From: Euryodendron excelsum
Lineage: Eukaryota > Streptophyta > Magnoliopsida > Ericales > Pentaphylacaceae
Assembly: GCA_033060915.1 (NCBI GenBank)
Contig: CM065387.1
Span: 34,987,001-35,051,000 of the forward strand
Reading direction: 5' to 3'
Length of the DNA: 64,000 bases
Of this stretch, positions 35,626 through 47,446 are shown in pieces. The notes under the pieces were generated by a model. The model did no database searches and was not told the origin of the DNA. It saw only the letters and a program-made list of their open reading frames with translations. A program made the translations under genes and the position numbers. Position 1 is the stretch's first letter, and every line of letters starts with the position of its first letter.

Positions 35626-35966
35626 TATAGTATATATAGCAATAGGTTGTTAGGTATTTGAGCTTCAAAGTCTTGATCCATTTTTCTTAAATTTTTGAAT
35701 TTTAAAAATGTAAAAATACAAATGTCATAAAATTATTGATTCTTAATAAATATGGTAACGTTTTTTTTGAATTGTCACCTTATCAATTTGGAAACTTGAA
35801 AATTCATTCAAGAATATATTTAAAATTTAAATATAGATATGTCATTATAGATTGTTTATAATTAATATCCTAACTAAATCTAACAACTTATCCAAATTCT
35901 CACAAATTATTTTCTTTTCAAAGCATTTTAACTTTATTCAAATTGAGACTTAGGCTAGATTTAGTA
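35626..35966 (+). mobile_element. Helitron 5' fragment following the CTAG end
   Basis: TATAGTATATATAGCAATAG resembles an eroded 5' tip (consensus TCTATACTATATATTATAGC). It is followed by GAGCTTCAAAGTCTTGATCC, which is repeated after the next tip at 35967 as GAGCTTGAAGGTCTTGATCT. So at least two related 5' segments are in tandem. Confidence 0.45.
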
Positions 35967-36055
35967 TCTGCACTATATATTATAGAAATATGTTTTTAAG
36001 TCTTTGAGCTTGAAGGTCTTGATCTATTTTTCTCAAATTTATTTAATTTAAAAAA

Positions 36056-37272
36056 GGATTAATTACAAAAAAATTTCTGGAACTATAACACAGTATCACT
36101 AAACTCCCTTAATATTTAAAACGAATCACGTTACCCCAATCAATTACCAATTTGCTCAGTTGAAAGACGCCGTTAATGGAAAAATTAAAATTACTATTTT
36201 TACCGTGATGGTCAAATGCACTGGGAAAGATATTTTTGCTCTTTGGTCAACTAGGCTTGTAATCACACTGTTACCCTTTGTTTTGGCAGATAAGAAAGTG
36301 GGGTTGGTGTCATTGCCGCTTGCTCTCTTCCATCATATTCTGATATATATACATACAAGAAAATATTTATCTCCATCTCTCTCTCATAGACCTATCCCTT
36401 GCTTCAAAGAAAACAGTAATGACAAATCTTATACCAACAATGAAGGTATTCTAAAAATAAACTTTTACACTGGTATTCTAAAACGAACAAAAATTCTGAT
36501 TTAAGGTATATATAAAAAAAATCCCTAATATGTGGATTTGTTATTTTTTTACTATTATTATTATTATTGTATGACGTTGAGTTTATGGTGTTTTGTTAGA
36601 GGAGACACTTTGTTGTAGGAAAAAGGCTTTCTAGTTTGATTATGCATGAACTATAGTTCCTAAAAATTAGGGATCCGTGTTACTATGCATGATTTCATGT
36701 GTCGGTGCGGAAATTATGGTATTTTGGTTATTCAAATTGTGATTGAACTGCCTTGGGACATGTCCGAGAGCATAAGGTTGAAATTATTGGTTTCAAGTTG
36801 ATTTTGCATGTACTAGTTGCATATTGGTTGATGTATTGCATGAGATAAAAGGTGGGTTGCATTAATTTTGGTTTCGGTGCTAAAAACAAAAATAACATTT
36901 GACCTTTATGATAATTCCATAGTGGAGTGCTTTTGAATATATAAACAATTTGCGACCATTGGCAGCTAGTGGTCCCATATGAGCTTGGAATTTTATTTAT
37001 GTGGGCTAGTGGTTCCATTGGGTAACTACGAAGACATTTATGTCATTACATGTTTATTATGATATGGGAAGGTTAGTTTTGGTATAAAATTTTATTGTGT
37101 TAAACATGTGCAACACATATGATGATTTTCCATTCCTTCTACTAACAGAAGGCTAACAAAAGGCTTTAATTGATATAATTTGGTAGTTATTGAGGGTAAT
37201 GTGATACATTTTAAAGATTAAAGGAGTTTAGTGATATTGAGTCATAGCTCGTGAGGATTTTTGTAATTAACT
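36056..37272. mobile_element. Mutator-like non-autonomous element with long inverted ends
   Basis: 1217 bp. ATTTAAAAAA flanks both ends (36046-36055 and 37273-37282), a 10-bp target duplication. The terminal inverted repeats exceed 100 bp: GGATTAATTACAAAAA on the left, AGTTAATTACAAAAA read from the right, both continuing through TATCACTAAACTCC and ACATTACCC/CGTTACCCC. The interior (about 36180-37120) has no protein similarity I recognise, although a captured gene fragment cannot be excluded. Confidence 0.8.
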
Positions 37273-37282
37273 ATTTAAAAAA

Positions 37283-37719
37283 TACAAAATACAAAACATA
37301 AAAGTCCTAAAGCCATTAGTTATTTAATTAATATATATATATATATATATATATATTGTCACCCTTTTAATATGAAAACTTTAAAAGTCATGTAAGATAA
37401 TTAAAATATATTGAATCTAAATCTCCATATGTCATCATGGATTTTTTTATAATCAATATATTAGCTAAATCTAACAATCGATAAATAATGCTATTTTTAA
37501 AGCATTTTAACTTCATATATTTGTTTTTTTTTTTTTTGGATTATATTTACTCAAACTTAATAAAGATGACATTAAAAAAGGTTAATAAACTTATAAAATA
37601 ATGATTAATGGAGAAGATTAGCTAATTTTACTTTGTCCCATTATGTTTTTTAATATGTATTGTAATATGGTTAAGATCCTATATATATGCTGAAGTACTA
37701 GTTTATTAATGGAGAAGAT
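37283..37719. other. AT-rich Helitron body, no gene
   Basis: Contains an (AT)n run at about 37328-37357 and a T run at 37524-37538. Nothing else recognised. Confidence 0.4.
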
Positions 37720-38580
37720 AAACTAGTTTATTGCAATATGGTTTAGTTCAGTTTGACACTCAATTCAAGACCGAACCAAACTTGATCAAATCTAAATTTA
37801 AAAATGGAATCGCACCGAACCGTGACTCTATAAACCAGACCAACCCAAAACAATGAAACACAGTTCGGTTCAATTCTACACCGATTGTTTAATAAATTTT
37901 ATTATATTTTCTTGATCTAACTGGGGCCCTAAGCATTTACTCAAATGGGCCCCCAAAAACATTTGTTGGTAGTCAGTAAATCAATTGGACTTGGTAGTAA
38001 ATCAATTGGACTTGGTAGCAACAAAACAGAAGAAGAGGACCTGACTTTATAGAGATGGAGTAGAACTTTCTTCCTTTCACTCGATGTGAGACGAGTAAAA
38101 TTTTTGCTTATCAAAAAAATCACAAGTGCGCTAGTGATAGAGCATGAAGGATGAAAATTTCCCCTAAGTTCATTAAGAGATGTTAATCTAGTGCCTTGAA
38201 TGTAATAAAAAACAAATCCACTTAGCAGATCTCGGGGGATATTACCAAGCAAGAAACAGATTAGCATGACTCTAGGTAAGCAACTACTAGTGGGTTGTTT
38301 ATTATGACATTTGATATTCAACTGCAACTTGGGTGAGCATTTTCATAAAAGAATGACAAGTGTTTTCTCGTTGATGTTGCAACTTAACTGCTCTCCAAAT
38401 TTTAAGAGCATGAATGCTTTCATGGACATAAAAAATATAATACAAAATGAGACTAAAAGTTGGTCACTTACAATAAGATTTAAAATATATTGTTTGCTAC
38501 AAAGGATAGAGTTTGATTTGTGTCAGAAAAGTGGGTTTCTCTCTCTGTCTCTCTAGAGTTTGATTTGTGATAGAAAAGTG

Positions 38581-38615
<35 letters not shown>

Positions 38616-39115
38616 CACACAATCAAAGACTTTGTGGCATTATAGAGTTTGATCTGTGTTAGAAAGTCGATTGCTCTCTCTCTCTCTCTCTCACACATAC
38701 ACACTCTCACACTCAAATAATTTGGGTCCTTTCGGTTGGAATTTTGAACAATTGCAAATTGTTGAAGGCTTGAATGCCTTTTGAATTCAGGAACTCAAGG
38801 GCTCTTGACACTGGTAGCCTCATGTAAACATAGTTCCACATCGACAAATGAACTTGAAACCTTTCTCTATATATTATAAACTGCTCAAGAGCCAACTTAA
38901 AAACAAGTAGAGGTGGCACTGCTACATAAGAAAATTTTTAAAACATGTTTCGGTTCCAATCGGTTCGGTTCAGTTCGTTTATTTACCATTCAACCCAGAA
39001 TTGACCCAAGGAAATCGGTTCTTGAAGTCTAAAAAAATGGAACCAAACCGAACCGAATGGTCGGATACGTTTGATTCTTGGTTCTACCGGGCCATCTATG
39101 CACCTCTAGCCTAGA
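37720..39115. repeat. Segment bounded by GGTTCGGTT-type sequences, possibly Mutator-like
   Basis: The left side has GGTTTAGTTCAGTTTG (37740) and several ACCGAACC words. The right side has CGGTTCGGTTCAGTTCG (38960) and ends near GGGCCATCTATGCACCTCTA (39105). Such ends occur in plant Mutator-like MITEs. I found no target duplication. Inside are a 21-bp duplication (GTAAATCAATTGGACTTGGT at about 37977 and 38000) and the CT-rich triplication at 38500-38700. Confidence 0.35.
38500..38700. repeat. Three-copy repeat of AGAGTTTGAT..GTGTT(C)AGAAAAGTGGG with (CT)n tracts
   Basis: Units begin at about 38508, 38557 and 38644, each with GAGTTTGATNTGTG followed by a (TC)n tract. The longest tract is 38583-38612. 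Confidence 0.8.
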
Positions 39116-39779
39116 AACCAATAAAAAATTTTCCTAATTCATTTATTCAATTAAATTAAAAATTACCAAAGAAATAAAAAAATTCTAGAAAATCTGATAC
39201 AGTTAAAGTATACATTCTATTAAGCAGTTTTAAATACATACATTATGTAAGCATAAAATTAAAAGATATCGGTATACTTATTTTAATTACCTTATGAAAA
39301 TTTAATTAATCTCATTTCATTATTAATTTATATGTTCTTAAAAATTAAAGTGTAATGATATTGTTTTATTAATTTGAATGACTATTTCTTGATAAATATT
39401 AGATTTATGCATTCATATATATGTAAGATCTACGGATTGAATGAATATATAATGGTGTCCTAGATTTAACTTTTATTTTTTATAATTTATATTTCTTTTT
39501 TTTTCAATCTTGAATATGGCCCAATAAACTTGATGTCGTTCTCCAAATAAACAAAGATATATTAAAAGTGTGACTTATAATAGTTATGATGAAAATTTTC
39601 TTTCTACATTTTTTTTTATTTTTAGGCTATTAGAATAGAAAAAATATTTTAAACATATTATTTAATATCATATTTTAAATACACAATTTGTAAAAAATAT
39701 TTGCAAAAATTGATTTAAAAAACTAACTTATAATTCTATATTTATGGTCCATGCATAGCATGGGTTCATTGCTAGTTAT

Positions 39780-40060
39780 AAAGTAATACTATAAAAACAA
39801 GAAATTCATACAAAATTTATTATTAGAATGATGTGGTCAAATAAGACTCATTCACTTTAAAACAAAGTACACATCATGATGGCTTCTAATTATAACAATA
39901 CTACTGCCATATCATTATGACAAAATGTTTTGAACAAATTTTCTTTAAAAAAAATAGCATTTTTCTCTATTGTATAAGGAAAATGCTATTTTTATTGAAA
40001 AATTGTACAAAAATTCATCATGGAAATGTGATAGTGGTAGTAGTAGTTTTATAGCTAAAA
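39780..40060. mobile_element. Palindromic MITE, two adjoining copies
   Basis: TTCATACAAAATTTATTATT and AATGATGTGGTC at the left face inverted counterparts (CTACTGCCATATCATTATG, ACAAATTTTCTTT). After AATAGCATT, 20 bp and AATGCTATT, the inverse sequence begins again (ATTGTACAAAAATTCATCAT, GTGATAGTGGTAGTAG). A single copy of the family is at 44668-44840. No target duplication identified. Confidence 0.55.
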
Positions 40061-41021
40061 GTCATTATAGTAAGAGTTTTTTTTTTTTTTTTTTTTTTAA
40101 GAATAAAAGGCTCTCATTCAAACATATTGTATGAAAAATTTGTATGATTTTTTTCTCACTATATTATTACCCATTATATAAAGTAATTAACAATGTACAT
40201 AATGAAATACATTATTAACACTAGTTGAACCAATCAAATATTAATTAGTGGCTTCATCGATTTGAGATTTGGTTCATTTCAATTAATTATACTCTAAACT
40301 ACAAAGCTATTTTCAAGCAAGTCAATAATCTCGAGACAATTTGAGGCTCAAGGCGATTATGGTTTATTGTGATTTTTTTTGTTTTTTGTTTGCCAAGATA
40401 ACAATTGGAATCTCTCTAGTATGACTTATTTCATTTTAAGCACAACTATGCAAAACATTAATTTAGACAAACACATGCATGTTCATCTAGCCTTGTTGGA
40501 GCATCTCTGATCTAAGTTCTTTTCATTTTTGCCCCTTTTTTTTTCTTAATTTGTTTCTTGTGCAACCATTGTAACTAAACTAGGTAGTATAGAGCTATCA
40601 TTGATCTGCATAAAATTCTCATTCACAACTCTGGGTTTATTAATTTCTTTTGAAGCAAGTTTTCATCTCAACCTTCTAAGGTAGTTGAAGGCATACAAAT
40701 TGCTAAACGTATAAATAGTTTCGCTATATACATGTTCTAAACCTCATTCTTCATAGGCAACTAAAGTAATTTACATGTGAAAATTGCCATGGAGATCATA
40801 ATTCAATGTCAGAATTTGTACCATCTATTAGTGTGTTGAAATGTTCGTTAAAGTTCATATCATAGTTACCAAAATAAAAAGCGGAAGGGGAAAATATTAG
40901 GGAAAACTAAAGTGAAAAACGCAGCTAGAAAATATAGAAAGAAACGGAAAGTGAAAAGCTAATGAAAAACTTCGAAGGAATTTTATTAGAAAATTTTTGC
41001 GAAACTCAAAGGAGACCTTTA
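40061..41021. other. AT-rich DNA, no gene
   Basis: Includes a T run at 40077-40098. The A-rich stretch from 40870 leads into the MITE at 41022. Nothing else recognised. Confidence 0.4.
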
Positions 41022-41170
41022 TGCTTCATTTGGAACCTAGATTTTTAGTTGAAAAAGTAAAGGAAAAAGAAAATATGGTGAAAAAAGATAACAAAATTAC
41101 TTTTTCATTTTGTTCTATTTTCCTTCACCTTTTCATTTTCTCACCGAAAATTCGAGTTCCAAACAGAGCG
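41022..41170. mobile_element. Small PIF/Harbinger-type MITE
   Basis: 149 bp with TTA on both sides (41019-41021 and 41171-41173). Imperfect inverted ends: TGCTTCATTTGGAAC on the left, CGCTCTGTTTGGAAC read from the right. The ends resemble the MITE at 10878. Non-coding; the short frame across it is spurious. Confidence 0.6.
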
Positions 41171-41173
41171 TTA

Positions 41174-42061
41174 AGAAACTTAGTTGAAACTTTTGAGAAA
41201 CATAGTCGAAACCTACATGAATAATTTCATAGATACTTAGTTAGAATTTAAGGGGAAAAAATGTATAACAATTTATATTTCAAGCTTCCGAAGCATTTCT
41301 CCTAAGTTTTTCAAAAGTTTTTGTTAAGTATTCCAAGAGTTTTACAAACGTTTCTCAAGAGTTTTCGAAACATTTCTCCCCCATTTCTTGAAAGTTTTCC
41401 TAAACTTTTTAACCAAACTTCGTACAGATATCAGAAATGCATTTCCCCCCTCCAAATTAAGTTTTCCAGTAACTATGGTTAACATATGTAACTTTTAATG
41501 GTGGGTTATGTTTGCAAATATCAAATTATTTACTCACCACCTGAAGAAGGAGGTTGAATGCCATGATTTTCTAGTGCTATTAGGCTTTGTTTGGATGGAT
41601 AGATTTGAAATCAAGAGATTTGAAGTTTTAATTTGCAAATCCATGTGCGACTTAGTTATTAGAGTTGGATTAATGACCTGAGCTGAAAGCTAAAAATAAA
41701 TTACTTTAATGCATTCTTCTATAATTAGAATATTTTTGTAGTAGATTTGAAATAACTATTTTCGGCGTATCATTTGGATATTTAGATCCTTAAATTTTTT
41801 TGTTGATGTCTAAAATATAAGTTATCCAATATAGTATGAAGGTATATTTCTTTACAAATAAATTTACATATATTAATTTTAAATACACGAATATAAATGC
41901 AGCATTAGTTTGGATGGTAAATGAGTCATGAAAAATAAGGAACATTCAAAATACGTAACATACAATGTCTTGGGTAAAATTATCTCGGCATTCAAAGTAA
42001 ACTATTTTAAATGCCAATTTCCATTCTAGAGAGCCACCGTTTGATGTTGAATAATAAATAT
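41174..42061. other. AT-rich DNA, no gene
   Basis: Nothing coding. TTAGGCTTTGTTTGGATGG at 41580 resembles a PIF/hAT-type terminus, but no inverted partner was found; GCATTAGTTTGGATGG at 41903 is in direct orientation. Confidence 0.4.
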
Positions 42062-43165
42062 CCTTTTACACAAGCGAAGCACCAAGTTGTGACATCTTAC
42101 TAATTTTTTTCTTTTGCTTAACCTCTTTTTATTTATATTTTATTGAAAATCCTTGTAGATAAGGAAACAAGCAAGATTCCTTTCCTTTTTAAACTCCTCC
42201 CACCATTCACTATCCTTTTCCTTCCAAACTCTTTCCATTTTACTCCTCACGGTCACGACAATCTTCAAAACTTCTCACGTTTCTCTGTCTCTACTGTTAC
42301 AGCAAAATTTGAATGAATGTAACTAACTCTCTCTTCTGACAAGACCAAGCATCACTGACACAGAAAAAATTGTTGCTAAAAAAATAAACCAATATTAGTC
42401 ATGTAACGTTCTTCTAGAACAATACATATCCCTTTTTGTCATGTAACTTATGTAAGCGATAATAAAACCAATCAAAAAATGACAATTTGATATTCACAAT
42501 GTGAAATTCCTAGAAATTTGCTCATGTAGCTTTGTGCAGACAAAGGTCAACAAGTTTAGCAATTTTAATGGTGGTAAAAACAGCTTCTTATCTAAAAGAT
42601 AAAACTCTCGAGAAACACGTTCTACAAAATTCAAAACTATGTAGAAACTAGAAGTATACCCATAAGAAATATAACTGCAGATCATAGAGGAAATAACTGA
42701 GAGGAAACATTCATCTAGTTAAAGGAAAATATAATAATAGTTGCATAAGGCAACATTCATAAACTCTAAAAAATAAAAATAAAAAGTTAGCCGCTGTAAC
42801 AATTCTCATTAGGTTCTATTGTAAGATGTTGACGTTAAGAATGCAACTTTTTTTCCCCTCTAAAAATGGTTCAAAAAATATCCACAAGTAATGGTTAAAG
42901 AAGAAGAAGCTTTAATGAAAGGGAGAGAGGAATGCTTTTCCTTTCTAGCAAGAATTCTAGGAGGGAGAGATGTGAGAAGAAAAAGCTATAGAGGTCATAA
43001 ATAAGTAGAGTTTGAAAAGAAACGGAATCTTGCTTGTTTTCTTATCTAGTAGCATTTTTAACAATAACATGATTATTAAATATAAATAAAAAGGGGTTAA
43101 GCAAAAGAAAGAAAGTTGTGAGGTGTCGTATGCTAGTACTCCGCTTGTGTAAAAATTTTTTATAT
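42062..43165. mobile_element. Foldback element with ~200-bp inverted arms
   Basis: The left arm 42062-42260 (TTTTACACAAGCG, TTTCTTTTGCTTAACC, AAACAAGCAAGATTCC) is the reverse complement of the right arm 42960-43165. The arms enclose about 700 bp of AT-rich non-coding DNA. Long terminal inverted repeats suggest a Mutator-like or foldback element. The target duplication is not clear. Confidence 0.6.
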
Positions 43166-43229
43166 TGAAGTGCATCAAAATCTTTACAATAGTGATTATG
43201 CAATTAAAACAGCTTAACTTATGTTTTGT

Positions 43230-44250
43230 TAGCCTTAGTTTAGGAGTTTATATACCTTTTTAATTAGATTTTAGTATTAACTTATTTTCTTTGCTTTGTA
43301 GTGTTTAATTTGAAGCAATTCAAGTGCAATTCAGACAAGAGTGGAAAATATTGTGAATAGTGTCATTTGAACAGGTGAATAGTGATGTTGGCACTGAATA
43401 GTGACTATTCGAATGTGAATAATGATCGTTCAAATGGTCCACGAGATTCAAAGGCTTGTTTTTAGGGTTTGAATCAAGTTAGCAAGGCGTTCGAAAGCCT
43501 TGCTAACACCTAGCTAACAGTTCACGCAACTCTATTATTTTTCAACATATTTAAGGCTATTTGGACCCAAATTTGAATATCTCATCTTATTTTATATATT
43601 TTTAGTATTTTTAGAGAGTGGTACGAGTGGTTTTAGATAGAGAAACTCTAGATTTCTTTGTAGATCTTCATTTTCATTGTAATCAAGCACAATTTTCATG
43701 GAATCAACTCAATTTCTTCTAGATATAAGTTGCTAATTCTTCTCTTGAGTCCAATTGTGAAGATTATCAATGGGTTTCAAGATTTTCATTGGAGGTAATG
43801 GGTTTATCATTGTTTCATCTTTTCAAATCTCTTAATTCTTAGCAATTAAATTATAGATCTTTGAGTGAATTTAGATTCTTGACTATGTTTGGAAATCTCT
43901 ATGCGCAAGCCCTAATTTGGTATATAGATTGCACAAATCGATGGTATGAATATATGGCTTTAATTAGACTATAATTCTTGAGTTAATTATCATTGACTTG
44001 AATCTATGATAATCATTTCTTGGTTCTCATTGAAATCTTGTTTTCTTGACAAATTCTTTGAGTATCTATACACGAACCTTCAATTTGATATGGGTGTTGC
44101 TTAGATCGATGGTATGAACACAAAAATCTCATCGTTTACAATTCTAAGTTTGTCATCATTGATTTCATTGTTTTAATGGTCGAACTACCCAAATCTCATC
44201 ATTGTTTTAAGTTGGATTATCACAAGAAATGAAATCAATGGTAAATTCTT
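43230..44250 (+). mobile_element. LTR remnant related to the Athila LTR
   Basis: The segment 43720-43985 aligns with 29610-29850 in the Athila LTR (TTAGCAATTAAATTATAGAT, CTTGACTA(A/T)GTTTG, GCACAAATCGATGGTAT). The start near 43230 (TTAGCCTTAGTTTAGGAGT) resembles the Athila LTR junction. Boundaries are uncertain and no internal region is attached. Confidence 0.55.
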
Positions 44251-44528
44251 ATATTGAGATGACATTGTGAGCAGTTCGATATCTGTAAATATGTAGAATC
44301 CCATATATATTTGATAATGTGTTGCCACTTTTATAGGCTAAACTCATAAATGAGAATTTGTACCTTCTAAGAATTTATATTTCTCAAATATGCTACTCTC
44401 CACTTGTGCATGAGTTCAATTTATTCAACATATGCTTCCTCTTTTAAAGCTTGGAAGCTTTCTTGCCTGTGGGATATTTAGCCTGAAACATACATATTTG
44501 TTTTGGTTGGTGTGAACTAGCAATTTTG

Positions 44529-44629
<101 letters not shown>

Positions 44630-44659
44630 TTTTATAATTTCTGCATTTTAATATTCAGG

Positions 44660-44850
44660 TGCTTTGTAGAACTCGGTAATGCTATATGAATAAAAAAATT
44701 CATACAAAACTTATTACCAAAATGATGTAGTTAGAATAAAAATCATTCACTTTAAAACTCTTAATTACAATAATGCTACTACCACATCATTCTAGAAAGA
44801 TTTTATGTACAAATTTTCTCCAAGAACAACATTTTTCTCTATTATATAAG
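44660..44850. mobile_element. Palindromic MITE, single copy, cut by an LTR insertion
   Basis: AATGCTATATGAATAAAAAA, TTCATACAAAACTTATTACC and AATGATGTAG on the left pair with CTACTACCACATCATTCTAG and GTACAAATTTTCTCC on the right. The following CATTTTTCTCTATTATATAA also occurs after the family copy at 39960 (CATTTTTCTCTATTGTATAA). The Tat-family LTR was inserted right after ATAAG. Confidence 0.6.
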
Positions 44851-45765
44851 TTTAAGCACCCCATTTTTGCCCGCTCGGCGATCTCCGGCCCGACCGGGTT
44901 CGGTTTCCAATATCACAACACATGCAAGCTCAAGATGAGCCTTTCAATCACCAATCCAGTCAACTGGTCACTTCTCGGGTCCACAAGGACCTGCTGGAGC
45001 CATAAGCACCATTATTCTAGGCAGCTTTCCGGACCGGGCGGTCCTAGAGACCAACGCCATCCAGGTAGCTCCCCGGGATCGGGTGATCTCGGGGACCAAC
45101 ACCTCATCAAAATTCTAGACAGTTCACTTCTGGCGCCTGCTAGCCCACCAACGTAGAATGTCCGTCATTTGGTAGTACTCCGAGACCAGGTGTTCTCAGA
45201 GACCAACACTACCATTCCAGGTAGCTTTCTGGGACCAAGCGTTCTCAGAAACCAACACCACCTTACAGGTAGCTCTCTAAGACTAGGCGTTCTTAGGGAC
45301 CAACACCGCACAAGTAGTTTTCCGAGACCAGGCGGTCTCGGGAACCAACACCTAGGTCAACACCGGCGCCTGCTAGCCCGACTCGGTGAAAAATGACCAA
45401 ACCTGCCCCTTGGGCCTCTAAGCACGTTTTGAAAAAGTTTAAAATCCCTCAAAACGATAAGTCTATCCCTCCAAAATGTTGTCAAACCATTAGGCATCCC
45501 CCACACACCATTTGGTCCAAATCCGGTCCTATTTAGGCTCACTTTGGTCAAAATGGCCATTTTGTCCTTGAACGCCTCAGCACGGCACAAACCCCGCTGA
45601 ACGGCAAGAGACTCTCTCAAAACCATCCCTGAAAGGCCCTACACGCTTAACACAATATACCAGACCATTCCTGACCATTTCCAGCCAACTCCGGTCAAAA
45701 TGACCTTTTTGCCCCTAGAAGCCCAAAAATGCCCCGAAATAGCACCGACCTTGGGATTTCAAGCA
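44851..45765 (+). mobile_element. First 915 bp of a + oriented Tat/Ogre-like LTR, interrupted
   Basis: Starts TTTAAGCACCCCATTTTTGC (family start TGTAAGCACCCC). It is the reverse complement of about 49745-50658, including the six stem-loop units. It stops after TTTCAAGCA, where an element of the same family in the opposite orientation begins. The remainder should lie beyond the window, after that element's other end. Confidence 0.8.
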
Positions 45766-47129
45766 TGTCGCGCCCCGATTTTTGGGTGTCCAAGGTCCTT
45801 TCGGTTTGGAGACCTTAAATCACAGAACTCTGTCATTAGAACTCGTCCTCCTAGAAGGACAAGTGCGACTAGGTTTGAGAATTGATTTGACTAAGGGCTT
45901 TTTAGAAAAATAAGAGTCGTCACCTAACTTGATAAAGGTGAGTTAGGACACCTAAAACTAAGCGTTAATCCGAAGATTAAACTTAGAGTTTTTGAAAATG
46001 TTTTTTTTTTTTTTGAAAACTTCCTCAAGAGAGGGTTTTTAAGAAAATAGGTTGTGTGGCAACCTTTTGAAATGTTTAAGCCCTTTTTGAAAATAACTCC
46101 ACTTTGGTCTTTCGAAAACAAGAATCTAGGATTCGGGGGTTGGTTACGTGTAAGAAAGATATCCTAAGATCATCACCTTACCCCGCCCTTTCGGTACCTA
46201 CATGTTTAATCACCCTTTTGCTCACTCACTAGAATAACCGGTTACCATTGTCTACTTAATATCCACTTTAGAACTTTCGAAAAAGGGATTTAGTCATCAC
46301 TTTTTGGATGAATGATGCATGATGCAAGTTTTGGAAGAAGTTTGAAAATAATGAAGGTTTTGAAAGAGTTTGGAATAGAAATTTTGAATTGATCGGAATG
46401 TTTGAAAAAGGGATTGGGGTTGAAATAAAAGTTATGACCGCACCATTTTAGGTTGCCTACGTATCTCATTTGGCGAGAATCAGGTCATTCGTAGTTCGGG
46501 CAAGAGCTCGACGGAAAATAGGCGCATTAGGGCCTTTAGAAAGCTTGAAGACACATTGAGGTCTTTGAAAAAGTTTAAGACACTTTGAGGTCTTTGAAAG
46601 TTGAAGACTCTTTGTGGTCTTGGAAAAGTTTAAGACACTTGGAGGTCTTGGAAGTTTTGACTTGAAATTGGATGGTGGAGTGTTTTGAAAATGTTTTTGG
46701 ATCCACTTAAGGAAGTTTTGGAAAAATGCTTTGGCATGACTCAAGAGAACTTGAAAGTGTTTTTGAAATCTTGTTTTGAAAACCTTGGAGGCATGATTTT
46801 AGAATGTTTTGATGAATTAATTTTTAAAAGTGGTTTTTGAAAGTGGCTAAGGGTTTGGAATCTTAACATGGACAACCTTAGAGGTTGTACTTTGATTTAT
46901 CACTTGTCCTTAGAATCCCTAACCATGAGAGGACTAGGGACACCTTAGGTTTGTGACCCTTTGAAAGCATTTTTAGGGATGTCTTGAAGATAAAATGTAA
47001 GAACATTTGAGGAGTTCATGGAGTTATCTTTTTGAAATCATGAGAGTAAGGGGTTTTGGAAAAATAGGTTATGAGAATAGTTTGAAAATTGAATGATCAT
47101 TTAGAAAAGGGGTCAAGAGTTGCAACCTT

Positions 47130-47446
47130 GAAGTGTATCAACCTAGGTTAGGTTAGCCTAGAATTAGGGGTGACCTAAGGTTAACTAACTTGGGTCAGGT
47201 TAACCTAGGGTTAAGATGACCTATGGTCAACTAACTAGGGTAGGGTTAATCTAAGGTGAGTAAACTAGGGTCAAGTTAACATAGGGTTGGACAACTAGGG
47301 TCAAGTTAACCTAGGGTTGGACAACTAGGGTCAAGTTAACCCAGGGTTGGTCAACTAGGGTCAAGTTAACCTAGGGTTAGGCAACTAGGGTCAAGTTAAC
47401 CTAGGGTTAGGTAAACTAGGGTCAAGTTAACCTAGGGTTGGATTGG
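47130..47446. repeat. 30-bp minisatellite in the 3' LTR
   Basis: Six regular units of ACTAGGGTCAAGTTAACC plus AGGGTTGG(A/T)CA, after degenerate units. The 5' LTR has about nine. Confidence 0.85.

Larger units (their letters stand above)
35967..39775 (+). mobile_element. Non-autonomous Helitron, + orientation, carrying nested insertions
   Basis: The 5' end TCTGCACTATATATTATAG follows an A at 35966. The 3' end has a strong hairpin, CCATGC/GCATGG around ATA (39749-39763), then GTTCATTG and CTAG at 39772-39775 followed by T. It contains a Mutator-like element (36056-37272) and an uncertain repeat-rich segment (37720-39115). Pairing of these two ends is an inference. Confidence 0.5.

Noticed and set aside
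36160..36504. 114-residue frame in the Mutator-like element
   Set aside because: It begins within the terminal inverted repeat and ends in AT-rich DNA, with no recognisable domain.
44773..45396. Frames of 127 and 75 residues at the LTR edge
   Set aside because: They arise from the tandem stem-loop units of the LTR; the related minus frame at 16358-16585 shows the same artefact.
47130..47446. Telomere-like sequence (CTAGGGTT words)
   Set aside because: The unit is 30 bp with AACCTAGGGTT inside it, not a run of the 7-bp plant telomere repeat, and it is confined to LTRs.
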